NCBI GenBank assembly: GCA_023055355.1
Contig: JALJCS010000052.1
Coordinates: 513,501 to 577,500 of the forward strand
Source of the DNA: Agelaius tricolor
Taxonomy: Eukaryota; Chordata; Aves; Passeriformes; Icteridae
DNA length: 64,000 nucleotides
Direction: 5' to 3'
Part shown: positions 32,035 through 43,790 of the stretch, piece after piece
Position numbering within the stretch: position 1 is the first letter of the stretch
How the letters are laid out: the number at the start of each line of letters is the position of its first letter
Position numbers and translations under genes: made by a program
Notes under the pieces: generated by a model
What the model was told of the DNA's origin: nothing
What the model saw: only the letters and a program-made list of their open reading frames with translations
The model's database searches: none

Positions 32035-33976
32035 TGTCATGGCTTGACACTGGGACAATGCCAGTGCCCCCATGAGTATACTCTCTCCCTGGTTTCTGCT
32101 GTGAGATGTGACCAGGAATAAGCAAAGCAGGCTCCCACTTAGGGAAAAAAAAATAATTATTAACTAAACTACAAGGGAAAGGAAAAGAAAAAAAAAAAAG
32201 AAACACACAAGGAAAATGAAAACTTCACAAATACATCTCCTCCTCCTCCTCCCCAAATTCCCAATACAATACATCCCCAAATCATCGACTCTTGGTCCAG
32301 CACCACCCTTCAGAATACTCAATCCTCAGTTCATCAAGAGGAGAAGAAGTCTTTCTTGTGCCAATGGTGACCTCTTCCTTTCATGTCCACTGCTCTCACC
32401 ACTGAACACAGACCAGAGCTGCTTCTAGGGTCGACTTTTAAGGATGCTTCGTCCCACTGCAAAAAGGCACAGTCTCAACTTTGGGACATCTGTCCCCCCC
32501 ATATTTTTCACCCCCTGGGGCCGAGGGGTACCCACACCGAACCCTCTTGGTCCTGAGGCATTGCCTCTCCCTAGAATGCAGTCCCTGTATTGAGATGAAG
32601 GACTACATTTTGTTCATCACGAAAAAGAGACCAGTGTGTTACAAGAGTTCTCTGCTGACTATTTCTGTACTACTTCATGAGATATGAGCTACAAGGATAC
32701 CAGGGAAGGGGTTGCAGGAGCCCACACATAGTCCCACCCAGAAAATGGTACAAACAGATAACTAACAGAAATAACGACCAGGGAAAGGCTGGGGAAAGGG
32801 CAGGGGCAGATTAACACCCAGCAGGGAAACCTTTCCCGCTGACAAATGGTACAAGCAGATAACTCACAGAGATAACGACCAGGGAAAAGCTGGGGAAGGG
32901 GCAGGGGGAGATAAACAGTCTGCAAGGCAGGATATTTGCTTGCTGAAACTTGATAGGGCACATATTGCGTTAATCATAAGATTTTGGTAATTTTCCACGG
33001 AGAAGTCACCAAATAAAGACATAGGGTGAAGAAGACGCGGCTGAGGAAGACTCCGCAGCCTTTTATCACCGACCACCAGGAGACAGAAGGATGAACCCCT
33101 AGCAACAACCAGCACAGGCGCAGAGAACTCCGAGATAACATGGACTCCTGAAGGATGGAGAGGATAAAAGGACTGAATCAGAAACTAGTTGGTGCGGCAG
33201 TAGGTGGAGCTGAGACTCCCCTGTCGCCCAGCGCTGAGCCTTTGCTTGCGTAGTATAACTGCTTCAATAATTAATAAATTCTTTGATTGGAAATTGCTCG
33301 TTTTGAGTCAATTTTATAACATGTATCACAAGGAAACATGGCTCTGTCCATGGCTACACACAAAGAGTCCAGCATAAGCTACTCCATCATCTCTTCCACC
33401 TGCGTTCTTCTCTATTTTTCTCGTGGCCCATTTCCTCTTATCTCCTCTATATCTCTCTTCTCATTCAACTCCAGGAGGATTAGCATTTTTCCATCATCCA
33501 AGAAAAGGGTTAAAAATCTGAGGCTCTGTCTGTCCAGAACTCCCATGGCTGCCCTGCCAGGCACCTTCTTGCACTCCCCTCTTCTCCTTCTCGGCCGGCC
33601 AAGAACAGGCACCAGCTCTCTCTCTATCTCTCCTGGGGGGGCGGGGGGGGGGGCTGCCCGATGCCTCTCAGTGCTCCTCCACCCTTCCATCCTGCAGGGG
33701 CCTTCACCTCCCTTCTGGCCAGGGACCCAGCCTACTTCACCGGGCCGGGTGGCTTCCCCTGCCCCGCCCAGCCCACAGCCAGGCAGGGGAGATCTGAACC
33801 TTTCCCTGACCGGAACCCAAGAGAGCCTCCCAGGGGAGAGCCCTGCTTTTAACCCCGTGTTCTCAGAGGCGCATCCAATGTCCCAATGGCCACCTTAGGT
33901 GCCAATATTAAAATCTGAACATCCATTGGCCTAACCACAGCATCCCAGAAAACACATTTCCTGTCAAACCACCACA
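32035..33976 (-). mobile_element. LTR in CR1, interrupted by a second LTR
   Basis: On the + strand it begins TGTCATGGCTTGACACTGGG and ends TTTCCTGTCAAACCACCACA. In minus orientation it starts TGTGGTGGTTTGACAGG. Flanks CTGGG (32030-32034) and CTGTG (33977-33981) match at 4 of 5. Removing the nested element and one TGTAT leaves about 1206 bp. A TATA-like TTAAAAG (minus strand, about 33844-33852) sits in a GC-rich promoter-like part, and a G-run (about 33635-33652) is present. The family name is not known to me. That the two halves belong together is inferred from the nested TSD and the TGT...ACA ends. Confidence 0.7.
32591..33321 (+). mobile_element. 731-bp solo LTR nested in the outer LTR, TSD TGTAT
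   Basis: Flanked by TGTAT at 32586-32590 and 33322-33326. Starts TGAGATGAAG, ends TTTTATAACA. It contains a 68-bp direct repeat (32745-32812 and 32846-32913, spacing 101) with GATAAC...CGACCAGGGAAA...GCTGGGGAA, like a duplicated U3 enhancer. A TATA-like ATAAAAG near 33163 and AATAAA at 33273-33278 are in the correct order for the + strand. Confidence 0.82.
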
Positions 33977-34767
33977 CTGTGGGATATGCTCTTGTCCTGA
34001 ATACTGAACTGCAGTATTGTCTGATGATTTTTTGAATCCTTTGAAGGCATTTTGAATTCTTTTTCAGCCTTAAATTAGACTAAATAGCTTTGATTTGTGG
34101 GTATTGAGAACCAGAAATCACTGCCCTGGCTTGCCTTTTTTACAGCTCCTTTCCGTGGGAGACTCGCTGCAAACGTCACGGCTGGTGAGACAGTGGGCCC
34201 ACCATCATTCTGAAAGAGCTTTGCACAGTAAACATAGAGGAGGATTAAATATTGAAATGCAGATGACAGGAGCTGCCCAATGGACTCTGCTGGTGGAAAT
34301 CAAATACTAGTCTAGTCTTTTGAATGCAAAGAATTCCTCCCAATGAGGCCAGACAGGCTTGTTTGCCTTTGAATCTGAGCATGTGGACAGTAGTGGATGG
34401 TCTACAGGTTGAAAACAGTGTAGATACTTCTCCTTTTTTTCAATAGTGGCTCAGAAACTGAAAAGGCAGCTACAAAATGGTAAATACATCCCTACAGATT
34501 CAAAAATGGTTGTTCTTAAGTTGCATCTCCACCATAACAACAAATTGTTAGAACTAAAATACAGATGGGAATTTTATAGCTTCTCAGAAATGAAGCAGGA
34601 ATTGGCCAATGGGCCTTAGCAGTAGCTACAAGTTTTTCAGCATGAGGCATCTCAAAAGTATTTTAACCGTACAGAACTTTTCTGTACTTTTGGCCTTTTA
34701 TCTCAAGGATGCATCAAAAAAAAAAAGGAAAAAAACCCCAAGAAAAATAAAAAAGAACAAACCCTAC

Positions 34768-34804
<37 letters not shown>

Positions 34805-35631
34805 CATGACTAAGATAATAAGCACAATCAGTAACATATATAGAAACAGAACCCATGGTTTTTAACTTTCAACCTTGTCTTCTCAACACACTCTCGAAAA
34901 TGGAATTGTTTCCCTATCTGCCTTGAAACATTTTGGAGCAAAAAACACTCTAAGGTCCTGATAGGTGTTTTGGTCAAAAATCCCTTCTTCTGGTTTTCTG
35001 TCCAGAAGCAGAGTAATGGAGGGGAAAGCTGGTAGCTGGCCAAAGGAGGTAGGAAGAGTAATCATCATCCACAACACTGGGGCTAAAGAAATTTCCACAG
35101 AAAATTACCTGCCTTATTACTTGCTCATGTGGTGGGTTGAAAGCTCAGAATCTGTTTCCATGTTTCCCATCCCTCGAATGTTCTATTTCACAGAATTCGA
35201 GCCCCTCAAACATCAGTCCTGCCAGAACAGCCTGCCACGTGCTGTCATAGGGGATCTGCTGATGCCCACTGACTCTTACCAGTCTAGTGCTCGTCACTGT
35301 TGCAGATCAAGAACTACTGAATAGTTCTGATGAATGCTCTTAGAGTGGTTGAAAACAAGGAAAGAATGACTAGACATTTGTATGATCAAATCCCCTGATG
35401 GAATAAAAACATGCCAGGACAACAAGCTTAATAAATGTATTCATTGTCATAAGAAGGGAGATGAAGGGTCCAAAAGATTACTTGCATACTTACTGTTCTA
35501 AATCCCTTGTTATCTGGTAAATTGCAAAGGATGCCCGGCTTTCACCAAAATGCAAATCAGATTAAAATGTGAAGCCTTACACTTTACTGGATATAAAACT
35601 TCATCATCCATTTTTAAATCTTAGAGATTGC
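33977..35631. other. Anonymous sequence
   Basis: No gene is recognised. It holds the AT dinucleotide tract and A-rich stretches. A further ATGCCAGGACAACAAGC word occurs near 35411. Confidence 0.5.
34771..34802. repeat. (AT)16 microsatellite
   Basis: Thirty-two bases of alternating A/T followed by TACATG. Self-complementary, so it could extrude as a hairpin. Confidence 0.96.
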
Positions 35632-35636
35632 GATGT

Positions 35637-36236
35637 TGTCCTGGTTTAGGGCAAATTTGGAGGAGAATTTCCAAATTAGGGCCCCTCCCCGCAACTGGTT
35701 CGGGAAGGATTCCTCAGAGAGAAGTGGAACGAACCTGTTTATTTAATAGGCACAGCACCCCCCAGCACGCAAAAGGAACAATTCCGGATGACACCGCTCT
35801 GAAAAAGATGACAAATTCAGAAAGTCTCTCTTGGGGGGGTGCTCACTCTCTTCTCAGTCCCTCCGGCGCTGGGCCAGCTGCTGCAGGCCACAAGGTGCAA
35901 ACTCTCGGTGTTTCCCAGGTCCCAGTCCGGAGCAGGTTCAAAATGGTCAGTAAAAGGAAAGGAGAAATGGTCCAGGAAGAAATTTGGACAGTTTAGCTAA
36001 ACTAGCTAATGAGCAAAAGCAAGCAGAAGCGAAGCAAGCAAGAGTGAGAGAGAGCAAAGCGAAAAGCAAAAGCAGCAAAAGCAAAAGCTGCAGTCTCTGT
36101 GTCCCGCCAGGCTGATAAGAAAACCAAAACAAAACATTCCCTCTTCAGAGCCAGTCTTAAAGGTACAGAACATAATATCCAACATTCACAGAACACATGA
36201 ATGGGGATACAAGCATCATAACGTCACCCTAGGACA
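35637..36236 (-). mobile_element. 600-bp solo LTR (TGTCCT...AGGACA family), TSD GATGT
   Basis: The same family as 5663-6333 but on the minus strand: + strand begins TGTCCTGGTTTAGGGC and ends ACGTCACCCTAGGACA. GATGT occurs at 35632-35636 and 36237-36241, a perfect 5-bp duplication. AATAAA is on the minus strand at 35738-35743. The AGCAAAAGC-rich stretch (about 36010-36090) matches the TTTTGC-rich part of the other copies. It is shorter than the 671-bp copy through internal deletions. Confidence 0.93.
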
Positions 36237-36241
36237 GATGT

Positions 36242-38127
36242 ATTTCCTATTAATACCTTAATATTAGTAAGGTTTAGAGCTGGAATTCAGAGGGAAAAGA
36301 AAGCTATTTTGAATTCATTCTATTCAATCATCTTGTCTGGACTGTCTCTTCCTGCTTTTCACTTCTGAAACTCTGTATGAAAGGCATAGAGTTCTGGATT
36401 AATTCTTTTCAACAGTTTCCCCTGTTATTCTTCTTTCAAGGCAAACCTGAAAAATCCACACTTTCTTTCCCAACCACTTTTAAAATTCCATTGAGAAGCA
36501 AAAAAAACCCCATCAAACAACTAAATCTCTGCTCCAATTTGTAGGAAAAACCCCCATGCCATTAACTGCTTTCCTAACATTTTCTTTCTCTTGTATTAAT
36601 ATGGCAACCTTTTCTTGCTTTTATAGATTAGAACCAAATTCTTAAAGCTATAAGGAAACACAGGTTTACTGTAGCTGATTCTGAGATACAGTAGTCCAGC
36701 AAGGAGGTCAGACCTCAAAAGAAGCGTCTGTACAACAAGATTCAGCACAACGTTGAGACATATTAGCTATTGTTCAAGAAAAGCCGCCAAAATGAAACTG
36801 CTTAGACTTCTATCCTATCATGGGTGCCTGCTTCCAGAACCTGACCTAAGTTGCTGGAAACTAGCTGCAATATGACTGCAAACAATGCTGTGAATGTAGG
36901 ACATTGTTATTCTTCTCTTCCATTGAAAACCACAAGTGGAGTTGCGTCATTTTCTTAAAAATTCTCTATTTCCTTCCAAACTGGTAAAATAATGATAAAT
37001 AAAGTGTTCTGTTCATACAGTTTAAATCTAATAATGTTCAAAATGAAAAAAAAAAAAAATTCATTCAGATATGGTCTGCAATAATAGAGCCGAGAGAAGA
37101 GGAACCAGTCTGGCCTACAAAATAAAGTGAAGCAGAATTTGGGAATTTGGAACACCTTACGATGTAATATTTAAAGAAAAAAAAGAAATAAAATGTAACC
37201 TACCCAAACTCAATCAGTGATGCACCGACAGAGAAAAAAGAACTCATTACTACTAATATTTCTTTCATTCTCAGACAAGAAGTTAAATTATCCTCTTGAA
37301 TGCACGGAAGATTGTTGCGAAAGACAGCAGCCTTCTTCTTTACAACATATTCTTCAGAACTCCAGGAGACAAATCATTAGAGCGATGAGGCTCTTTCTCT
37401 CTGTAAAACTTCCAGAGCATAGCCAATATTATATTCCTTTAGAGATCCTCACCGCCCTGGGCGACTGGTGGATAGTCTACAGCTCCAGTACATCAGCCAG
37501 ACGCTCTGCCTTATTTAGCATGGCTACTGCAGCAAGGACATCATCTCTACTGGCTTTCTATCCAAAATACATGCAAGGCACAACAAAGAATATACCCAAA
37601 ACACTGAGCACAGCCTATGGCCTTCAAAACAAAAATCTCACGATGGCAATACTGGATCTTCTGATCCAAACCATCGGGAAACATTTCTTTAGAGGCGAAA
37701 AAAGCTCCTGTTGATTGTACAAAAAATAGTGATGTAAACCAGAGTTGCATGACCCAGTATTTCTATTGAACTGGAACTATTTTGATCAATATTATGGATC
37801 CATTTCTTTTCAGGGCATTTGGTAAAAAATGTAAAGTATAGTTTAAAAGGAATTATTGGATGCGTACTAAGTACTAGGGATTAGTTAAGGTGTTGGTTTT
37901 GCATGGCTTGGTTTTTGGTGGGGAGGGAAGAAGCCAGCCACAGAAGTGAATCTTTTGTGAAAAGCTCCTAGAAGCTTCCTCCATGCCTGGCAAAGTGAAT
38001 CCCTGCTTGGCACTAAGAACAGACATGCTGCTAAGCCAATTAGACAAGCAGTAATATATTTCAGAAGGAAATCAAAACTGCGACCAGTTAACTTTTAAGT
38101 TTGCTAATTTTTTGGTTGGCACCTCTT
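36242..38127. other. Anonymous sequence with one longer ORF
   Basis: A frame of about 164 codons from an ATG at 37220 to 37714 (+) is the longest non-repeat ORF in the middle of the window. It has no domain I recognise, and its Ser/Leu/Lys composition is not diagnostic. No Kozak-type or promoter evidence was found. Elsewhere nothing is recognised. Confidence 0.4.
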
Positions 38128-38783
38128 CTGGTTTGAAAGCAAAACCAGCAAGAGATGCTGTCGCTGTTGCAGTGTGTGTTTTTGATTGTAATGCAGTTTG
38201 AGTAGTCAGTTTGATAATACTTCCTGTTTTGTGCTGTTGGAGCATATTTTATTATTAAGGGATTGTTCCTTTCCCCCCGTGTTGTTAGTTTTTGCCCTAG
38301 TTGTCCATCTCCCCAAAGACCTGCCCTTTTCTTCCCTTTTCCTCCTCCCACTGAATGTCAATCCCTCCCCAAGCCTGCCCCTTTCTCTAGAAACTTCCCT
38401 ATCAATTTTATACTCTTCAAAACCCCATTGGTTTGTTTAAGTTATTCTCCTCCCCTGTAGTCCCCTATTGGTTTAAACATTGTATTCCCCGCCTTGTGGT
38501 CCAGCCCCAGTTGCTCCCAGTGTGTTCAAGATTGTATCCTCCTCTGGGACCTCTCCCCATTTCTAAGTTGATGTATGCATTTGGCTCAGTGTCTTTGTGT
38601 CCCTGACCTTCCAGGGAAGAAACTCCTTTGGAAAACATACAGAAGACCTCTCCCTGTTCCTTGTCCCTGCCCTCGGCGCAGTCCTATCCCCAATGCAGTC
38701 CACCTGTGCCATAGAGCAGCTGTGCCCTACAGCTGCACCCTGGATTTGACAGCTTTCTGGGGGCAGCCCACTCTGGCTGTTGG
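38128..38783 (+). other. Possible decayed LTR
   Basis: Pyrimidine-rich DNA with two CCATTGG/CTATTGG-type inverted CCAAT boxes followed by TTT (about 38425 and 38467), and a start-like GGTTTGAAAGCAAAACC. No target duplication or clear end was found. It abuts the probable LTR at 38784. Confidence 0.3.
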
Positions 38784-39356
38784 TGTCAGGAGCTAGTCGG
38801 TCTGAAGAAATCCAGCATGGCAGCAAGACTCCAAGTCAGAAATACAATTTATTAGGAAAAGGGGAAAAACCAAATACATGCAATGATACAAAAGAAAAAC
38901 CACGGACAGAATACAACCTGTCACCCTGCTAGTTAAGGTGGTGCTAGCAGTCCGGATGAAATGGTCTTGTTGAAGTAGTGATCCTGTAGAAACCATCTGG
39001 TAGCTCTTATCCTCTGAAGACCCAGTGGGTGAGGGTGGCCATTCCTCTAGGAAGCCAGTGGAAAGACTGCTTGTGGTGTCCCAAAACTCAGATTATATCC
39101 AGCTGGGGATGCTTAGCTCCTGCCCCCTGGGCAGAGCATCTTGCAATGGGCTCAAATGGTTCTGAGTCATGCGGTGGTTCCTTGATTAGCCTTTAAACAG
39201 AAATGGCTCCTGGAGGGAGTCATCTCTGAATCATGTGGCAAGACATGGATGGCCCCGTTAAGAGATAAGGAGATAAGGAAAAAACGATGCCCCTCCCGGT
39301 TTCAGCAGCTCTTGAGGTTGGGAGCAGAAAACATTTTTATATTGTAGCCTAGGACA
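38784..39356 (-). mobile_element. Probable solo LTR, minus strand
   Basis: + strand starts TGTCAGGAGC and ends GCCTAGGACA, giving TGTC...GACA inverted ends. AATAAA is on the minus strand at 38848-38853, and a TATAAT-like box on the minus strand lies near 39090. Flanks (GTTGG left, AATAC right) do not match, so the ends may be slightly off or the copy recombined. Confidence 0.5.
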
Positions 39357-41019
39357 ATACAGGATGAATGCTTTTGCATTTGCAGGAAGCTTGTGTGGAT
39401 TTGAAAAGCATCCCTATAGCAGAGGCACAAAAGTATTCTCCTACCCTTTTAAATCATCTTCAAACCAAGCAATTCTCACAATAAGGTAGCGCATGAATGA
39501 CTTGCAAGTGAGTTGAAGAAACACGGCAAAGATAAGTAGTGTTCAACTGCAGAGAATCGTTTAGGGACACCATACCTTTATATACCTTTATATTTTAAAT
39601 CAGGAAGCATGGATGGACCGTTTTTTTCCCCTTAGTTGACTACAGAACCAGCGGTCCCTTGCGGGAGGGTGTTTGGATTCAAGATGACACTGGCAGCTAA
39701 GAGCATGGCTACATAGAAGGTGCTACTTTGAGACCAGAACATTCAACTACTTCAAGGCAGATAGGAGAATAGCTGACTAGTGACAGCTCTGAGCAGAAGA
39801 GTCTGTGGCTTATCCTGTGGGAACAATAGTAAGACATTTCAATTGAAAAACCCCATTCATTTCCAAGGAGCAAACATCAGTAAAAATAAAAGGTCAAGCA
39901 AAGACACCCTAGTGCTCTTCTTATCAGAAGCATGTTCCTCCATATGAGAGTATTTAGGAAAGGACAGTCCATTCATAAAGAAAGGTGTGCCAGTTAGAAA
40001 ACCTGTAGAACACTACAAGACAAACTCACCCAATATACATCCTCAAATGCAAAATGAAGAAATAATCATTTCAAGCTTCCGTGGAATTAATTGCATTTTA
40101 TTTGTTCTTTTCATTTCAGCTGCTCTCAAGTTATTTTTTAAGACTGAATTTTATGAATTCAGCAAAGCTCTCTTTTTGAATGTCTGCATACCCCTATAAA
40201 ACACTGAGGTGACAAAGAGAACGGCAGTGGAAGGAAACCTGGTCCACCTCCCCCTCCTTGAAGCTTTAGGCCAGCGAGTGATTAGAATTTAGTCACTTCA
40301 TTTGCTTTACCAAGAGAGAATGTTTTCCAGCCTTTATCTTGCCTTTTGGAGCTGATTCACTTTGTAGTCATAAATTCTTGACTCAGTTGGTGAGAAACAA
40401 TGGCATTACAGCCGTGGATGTTAAAGTGCACTGATGGGAAATGAAGTTTTCATCTTCAGGTCCTTGCTTCAGTAAATCTTCCAAATTCATCAGAAAGAAA
40501 GTTCCCAGACCGGTAATCCCCACTCAAATGACCTAATTCAAATAGTCTGTAGGCATAAGAGGCATCAAGCAGGTGCTGTCATCTGTTAGGGGAATACCCA
40601 GCCAGTACATGATTGTCTAGTTAGGCGGCAACAATTTTGGAAAGAATTTAGTTTTTTTTGTATTGCAAGTGAATGGTCAATACATTTTATTAGTGGATAC
40701 GGGTAAAAGAATGTCTTCTGCATCCTTTCAGAGGGGAAGCTTCCCTAGATCTAAAGCTGCTCAGCTCCACGATAGGATGCTTTGTCTGAAAAGGGAACTC
40801 AAGTCTTTGTCCTTTTGGATTGCTTCCATAGTTTTTCACTCACTCTTCAGGTAGCTGTTAATATGTTCTGTTATCCCTTGCAAACTTTTATGGGCATAGT
40901 CACTGAATTGGTACGTATTCCATGAAGTCCACGGGCCCTGTTGAGATGCAGCCACAGGTCTCAAGGGTGTTAGCAGATGTTATTCTGAGGCCACTCCTAA
41001 TGATGTTTGATGGATCATA
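39357..41019. other. Anonymous sequence
   Basis: Nothing recognised: no gene, RNA or transposon. Confidence 0.5.
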
Positions 41020-41660
41020 GTGACTGAGGAAAGTGCCCAAAGACTGGATGAAAGCAAATGTCACCCATCTTGGAAAAAGGCAACTAGGAGGACTTGGAAA
41101 AGTACAAGCCAGCCAGCCAGCGTCATTTTTATCCCCAGGAAGCTGATGGAGCAGCTATTGCTGGAAAGCATTGCCAGGCACATGAAGGAGGACAAAATAA
41201 CCTAGTCAGCATGGATTTACCAGGGGAACTTGATGCTGAACAACTTTTTAAACTCCTCTGATGAATCAACTTGCCCGGTAGATGAAGGGAATATTGTCTG
41301 CCTGGGCTTCAGGAAGGTTTTTGACATTTATCTAGGTGGCAGCACACATACATCCCAGAAGTGTGCAAAGAGGAGGGAACCAGTGTCTTTTCAAGGATGC
41401 TCAGTGAAAAGACAAGAGGCAGTAGGCACACACTGAAATACAGGAGATTGGCTCTGCACATCAGCAAATGATTTTTTACTGTGAGGGCGACTGAACCACG
41501 GCACAGACTGCCCAGAAAGATTGTGGAGCCTGGATCTTTGAAGACATTAAAAGTACACCCAGATATAATCCTGGGCAAGAGGCTCTAGGTATCCTGGTTT
41601 AAGCAGGGGGGTTGGACCTGGTGAGCCCCACTGACGCCTTCCACTCTCGTTCATTCTGTG
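41020..41660 (+). mobile_element. CR1 LINE fragment with internal deletion
   Basis: ORF2-like RT sequence (GCAAATGTCACCCATCTTGG, GAAGCTGATGGAGCAGCTATTG, CAGCATGGATTTACCAGGGG, CTGGGCTTCAGGAAGGTTTTTGAC) is joined directly to the CR1 tail (ACTGCCCAGAAAGATTGTGGAG, GGGGGGTTGGACCTGGTGA, CCTTCCACTCTCGTTCATTCTGTG). The middle of ORF2 is missing. Old and diverged. Confidence 0.83.
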
Positions 41661-43655
41661 CTAATGAATTCTCTTAGAGATGCATTTCAAGCAGTGGCAT
41701 GACAAAGATCTGTGCAGAGAGAGATCCAAATGGACATGGGATCTAAGTTCCTTAAGTAGTGCTCAAGAAGAATGCAAAACTCTGGGATAAGTGTCTCTTC
41801 CATAACTGAATCCCTTTCACGGGAAAATTCCCCAGCTATAGAAAGATCTTCTGATAGGCATGCTTAAGACTGACACTGGCTGAGCAAATTTCTCCCTATG
41901 TGTGTTTAAGACCAATTAGGATCTTCACCAAGAGTGTTGTCAACATAGTCACAGAATGTATATTGTTAAGAAGGGACAACTTACATCAGAATGGCAAATA
42001 TTGGTCCACAAAATGTATTAATGTATGGGAACTATCTACTTGGGTTGAAAATAAAAAGAAAGAGTTAGTCTTTATTTATCAATTCCATCACAATATTGAT
42101 GAGGTAAGAAAAAGACCTTAGCCCTTAACCTTCTTAACTCAAACAAAGATTTTTAAAAATTCCTTGTAAAAAATGTATCCTAATTATCAGACTATGAAAC
42201 AATTATAGTTGGGAAAAAAGTTCCAAAATTGTGTAGATAGTGGTAAAGAAGCCAAGAAAATAGGTAAGAAACAAAAAGAGAGCAAAAGAGTCAGCTTCAG
42301 TCTGCAAGCTCGTTCTAGAAGTAATCTGCTAGAAAAAGGAATCCCCAGTTGAATTTCCAATGGATTCATGCACTTGATTCAGTAACTAGTCAATGTAAAG
42401 ACCAATCCTTTTGTACAACTTCTCCCAGCAACAAAAACCCCAACAGCTTGACACCACCATCATGCCTGTCCCAGATGTATTTTAAAAGAAATTATCCTTT
42501 CTTGAAACTCTATTTGCATAAAAGTTGCAAGACATTGGAGGGATTCTCCACATTCTCATTTCTCCATGTGGCTTGAAAGTCTATTTGATAAAATATGCAA
42601 CAAAGCATATGATTTATAAGGTAGGGTAAAATGGATGATTTGGGAATTGATCTCTTGTTGATATTAAACTTCATATCCACTCTCGGTGAAGTTTCTAAAA
42701 GAAATGATGGAGCTGAGGCATGAAGCTGCCACAACAAGTGTTAAGCAAACATACACACTCCCCTTCACATGCCCCCCTTCCACACACACCTAGGCCCACA
42801 CAGAGGTCAGCATAGCAGATGATGAACACCTTGGAAAAGACCGAAATGCTAAATACCTCTCTTTGGGGGCAAAATAGCTGGTGCAACAATTCAAATATCT
42901 GGTGTAAAAATTCTGTTTAATATCTACTTCCTATTTAAAACACAGCTTTTCATTTAATTATATGTAGGGAATATTTTCATATTATTTGTTTCTTTACAAT
43001 TACTTTGTTCTCATGTGTTGTATGTCTAGGAATATTTTCTTCTAAAAATAGAAAAAAATAGATAATATCCTTTCAGAAGAAAACATTGGTTTATACAATT
43101 TTAAACCATCATGATATGGAAGAATTCTTTTGTCCCTCACTAAGGTGGAAGAACTATTTGGATCACAGATCATTTACAATGAAATACTTTACCTTTTTAA
43201 GATGCTTTCAGTCAATTTCATATCCTCATTGCTTATTCATTGTAAACAGTAATTTTTCAGTGAAGGGAAAGTGTGTGGTATATCTACATTATGTTCAAAC
43301 CCAATTCCTACTAAAGGCCAGGCTGAGCTCCAGTAAATAATGTCCTGAATGATATTTTGCCGCCTTCTTTGGCACTTCATGAAATCCTAACATGAGGAAG
43401 TGTTGAAATACAGAGATTTTGTCCCGTGTAGAAACCCATCCCATGTATTTTATGCTGTAATTCTTCTCTCTTTTAAAATTTGCTATCTTCTGCATAGTTT
43501 TCATTAACCTGTTACAGTAGTGAAAATCACAGATCAAGGTAATTTTGTAACACTTTGATTTTACCCCAAGAGCTGAGGGAAAACGTGCTCCTATACTTCA
43601 ATCTGAGTTTCTTCTAGATTCCAACTTTGTTTCTCTACCATCAAGAGTCTCCAGT
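41661..43655. other. Anonymous sequence
   Basis: No gene or transposon is recognised. A C/A-rich stretch lies at about 42745-42800. Confidence 0.5.
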
Positions 43656-43790
43656 GTTGCTGCTCAAAGCCCCATCCAACCTGACCTTGAATACTTTCAG
43701 GGATGGGACACCCACTACTTCTCTGGGCAACCTGTTCCAGTGTTCCAGCACCCCCACAGTAAAAAATGTCTTCCTTTCATCTAATATGTG
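43656..43790 (-). mobile_element. CR1 LINE 3' fragment, minus strand
   Basis: Reverse of the CR1 tail: CTCAAAGCCCCATCCAACCTG, GGGATGGGACACCCACTACTTC, GGGCAACCTGTTCCAGTG. Short and 3'-trimmed. Confidence 0.88.
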
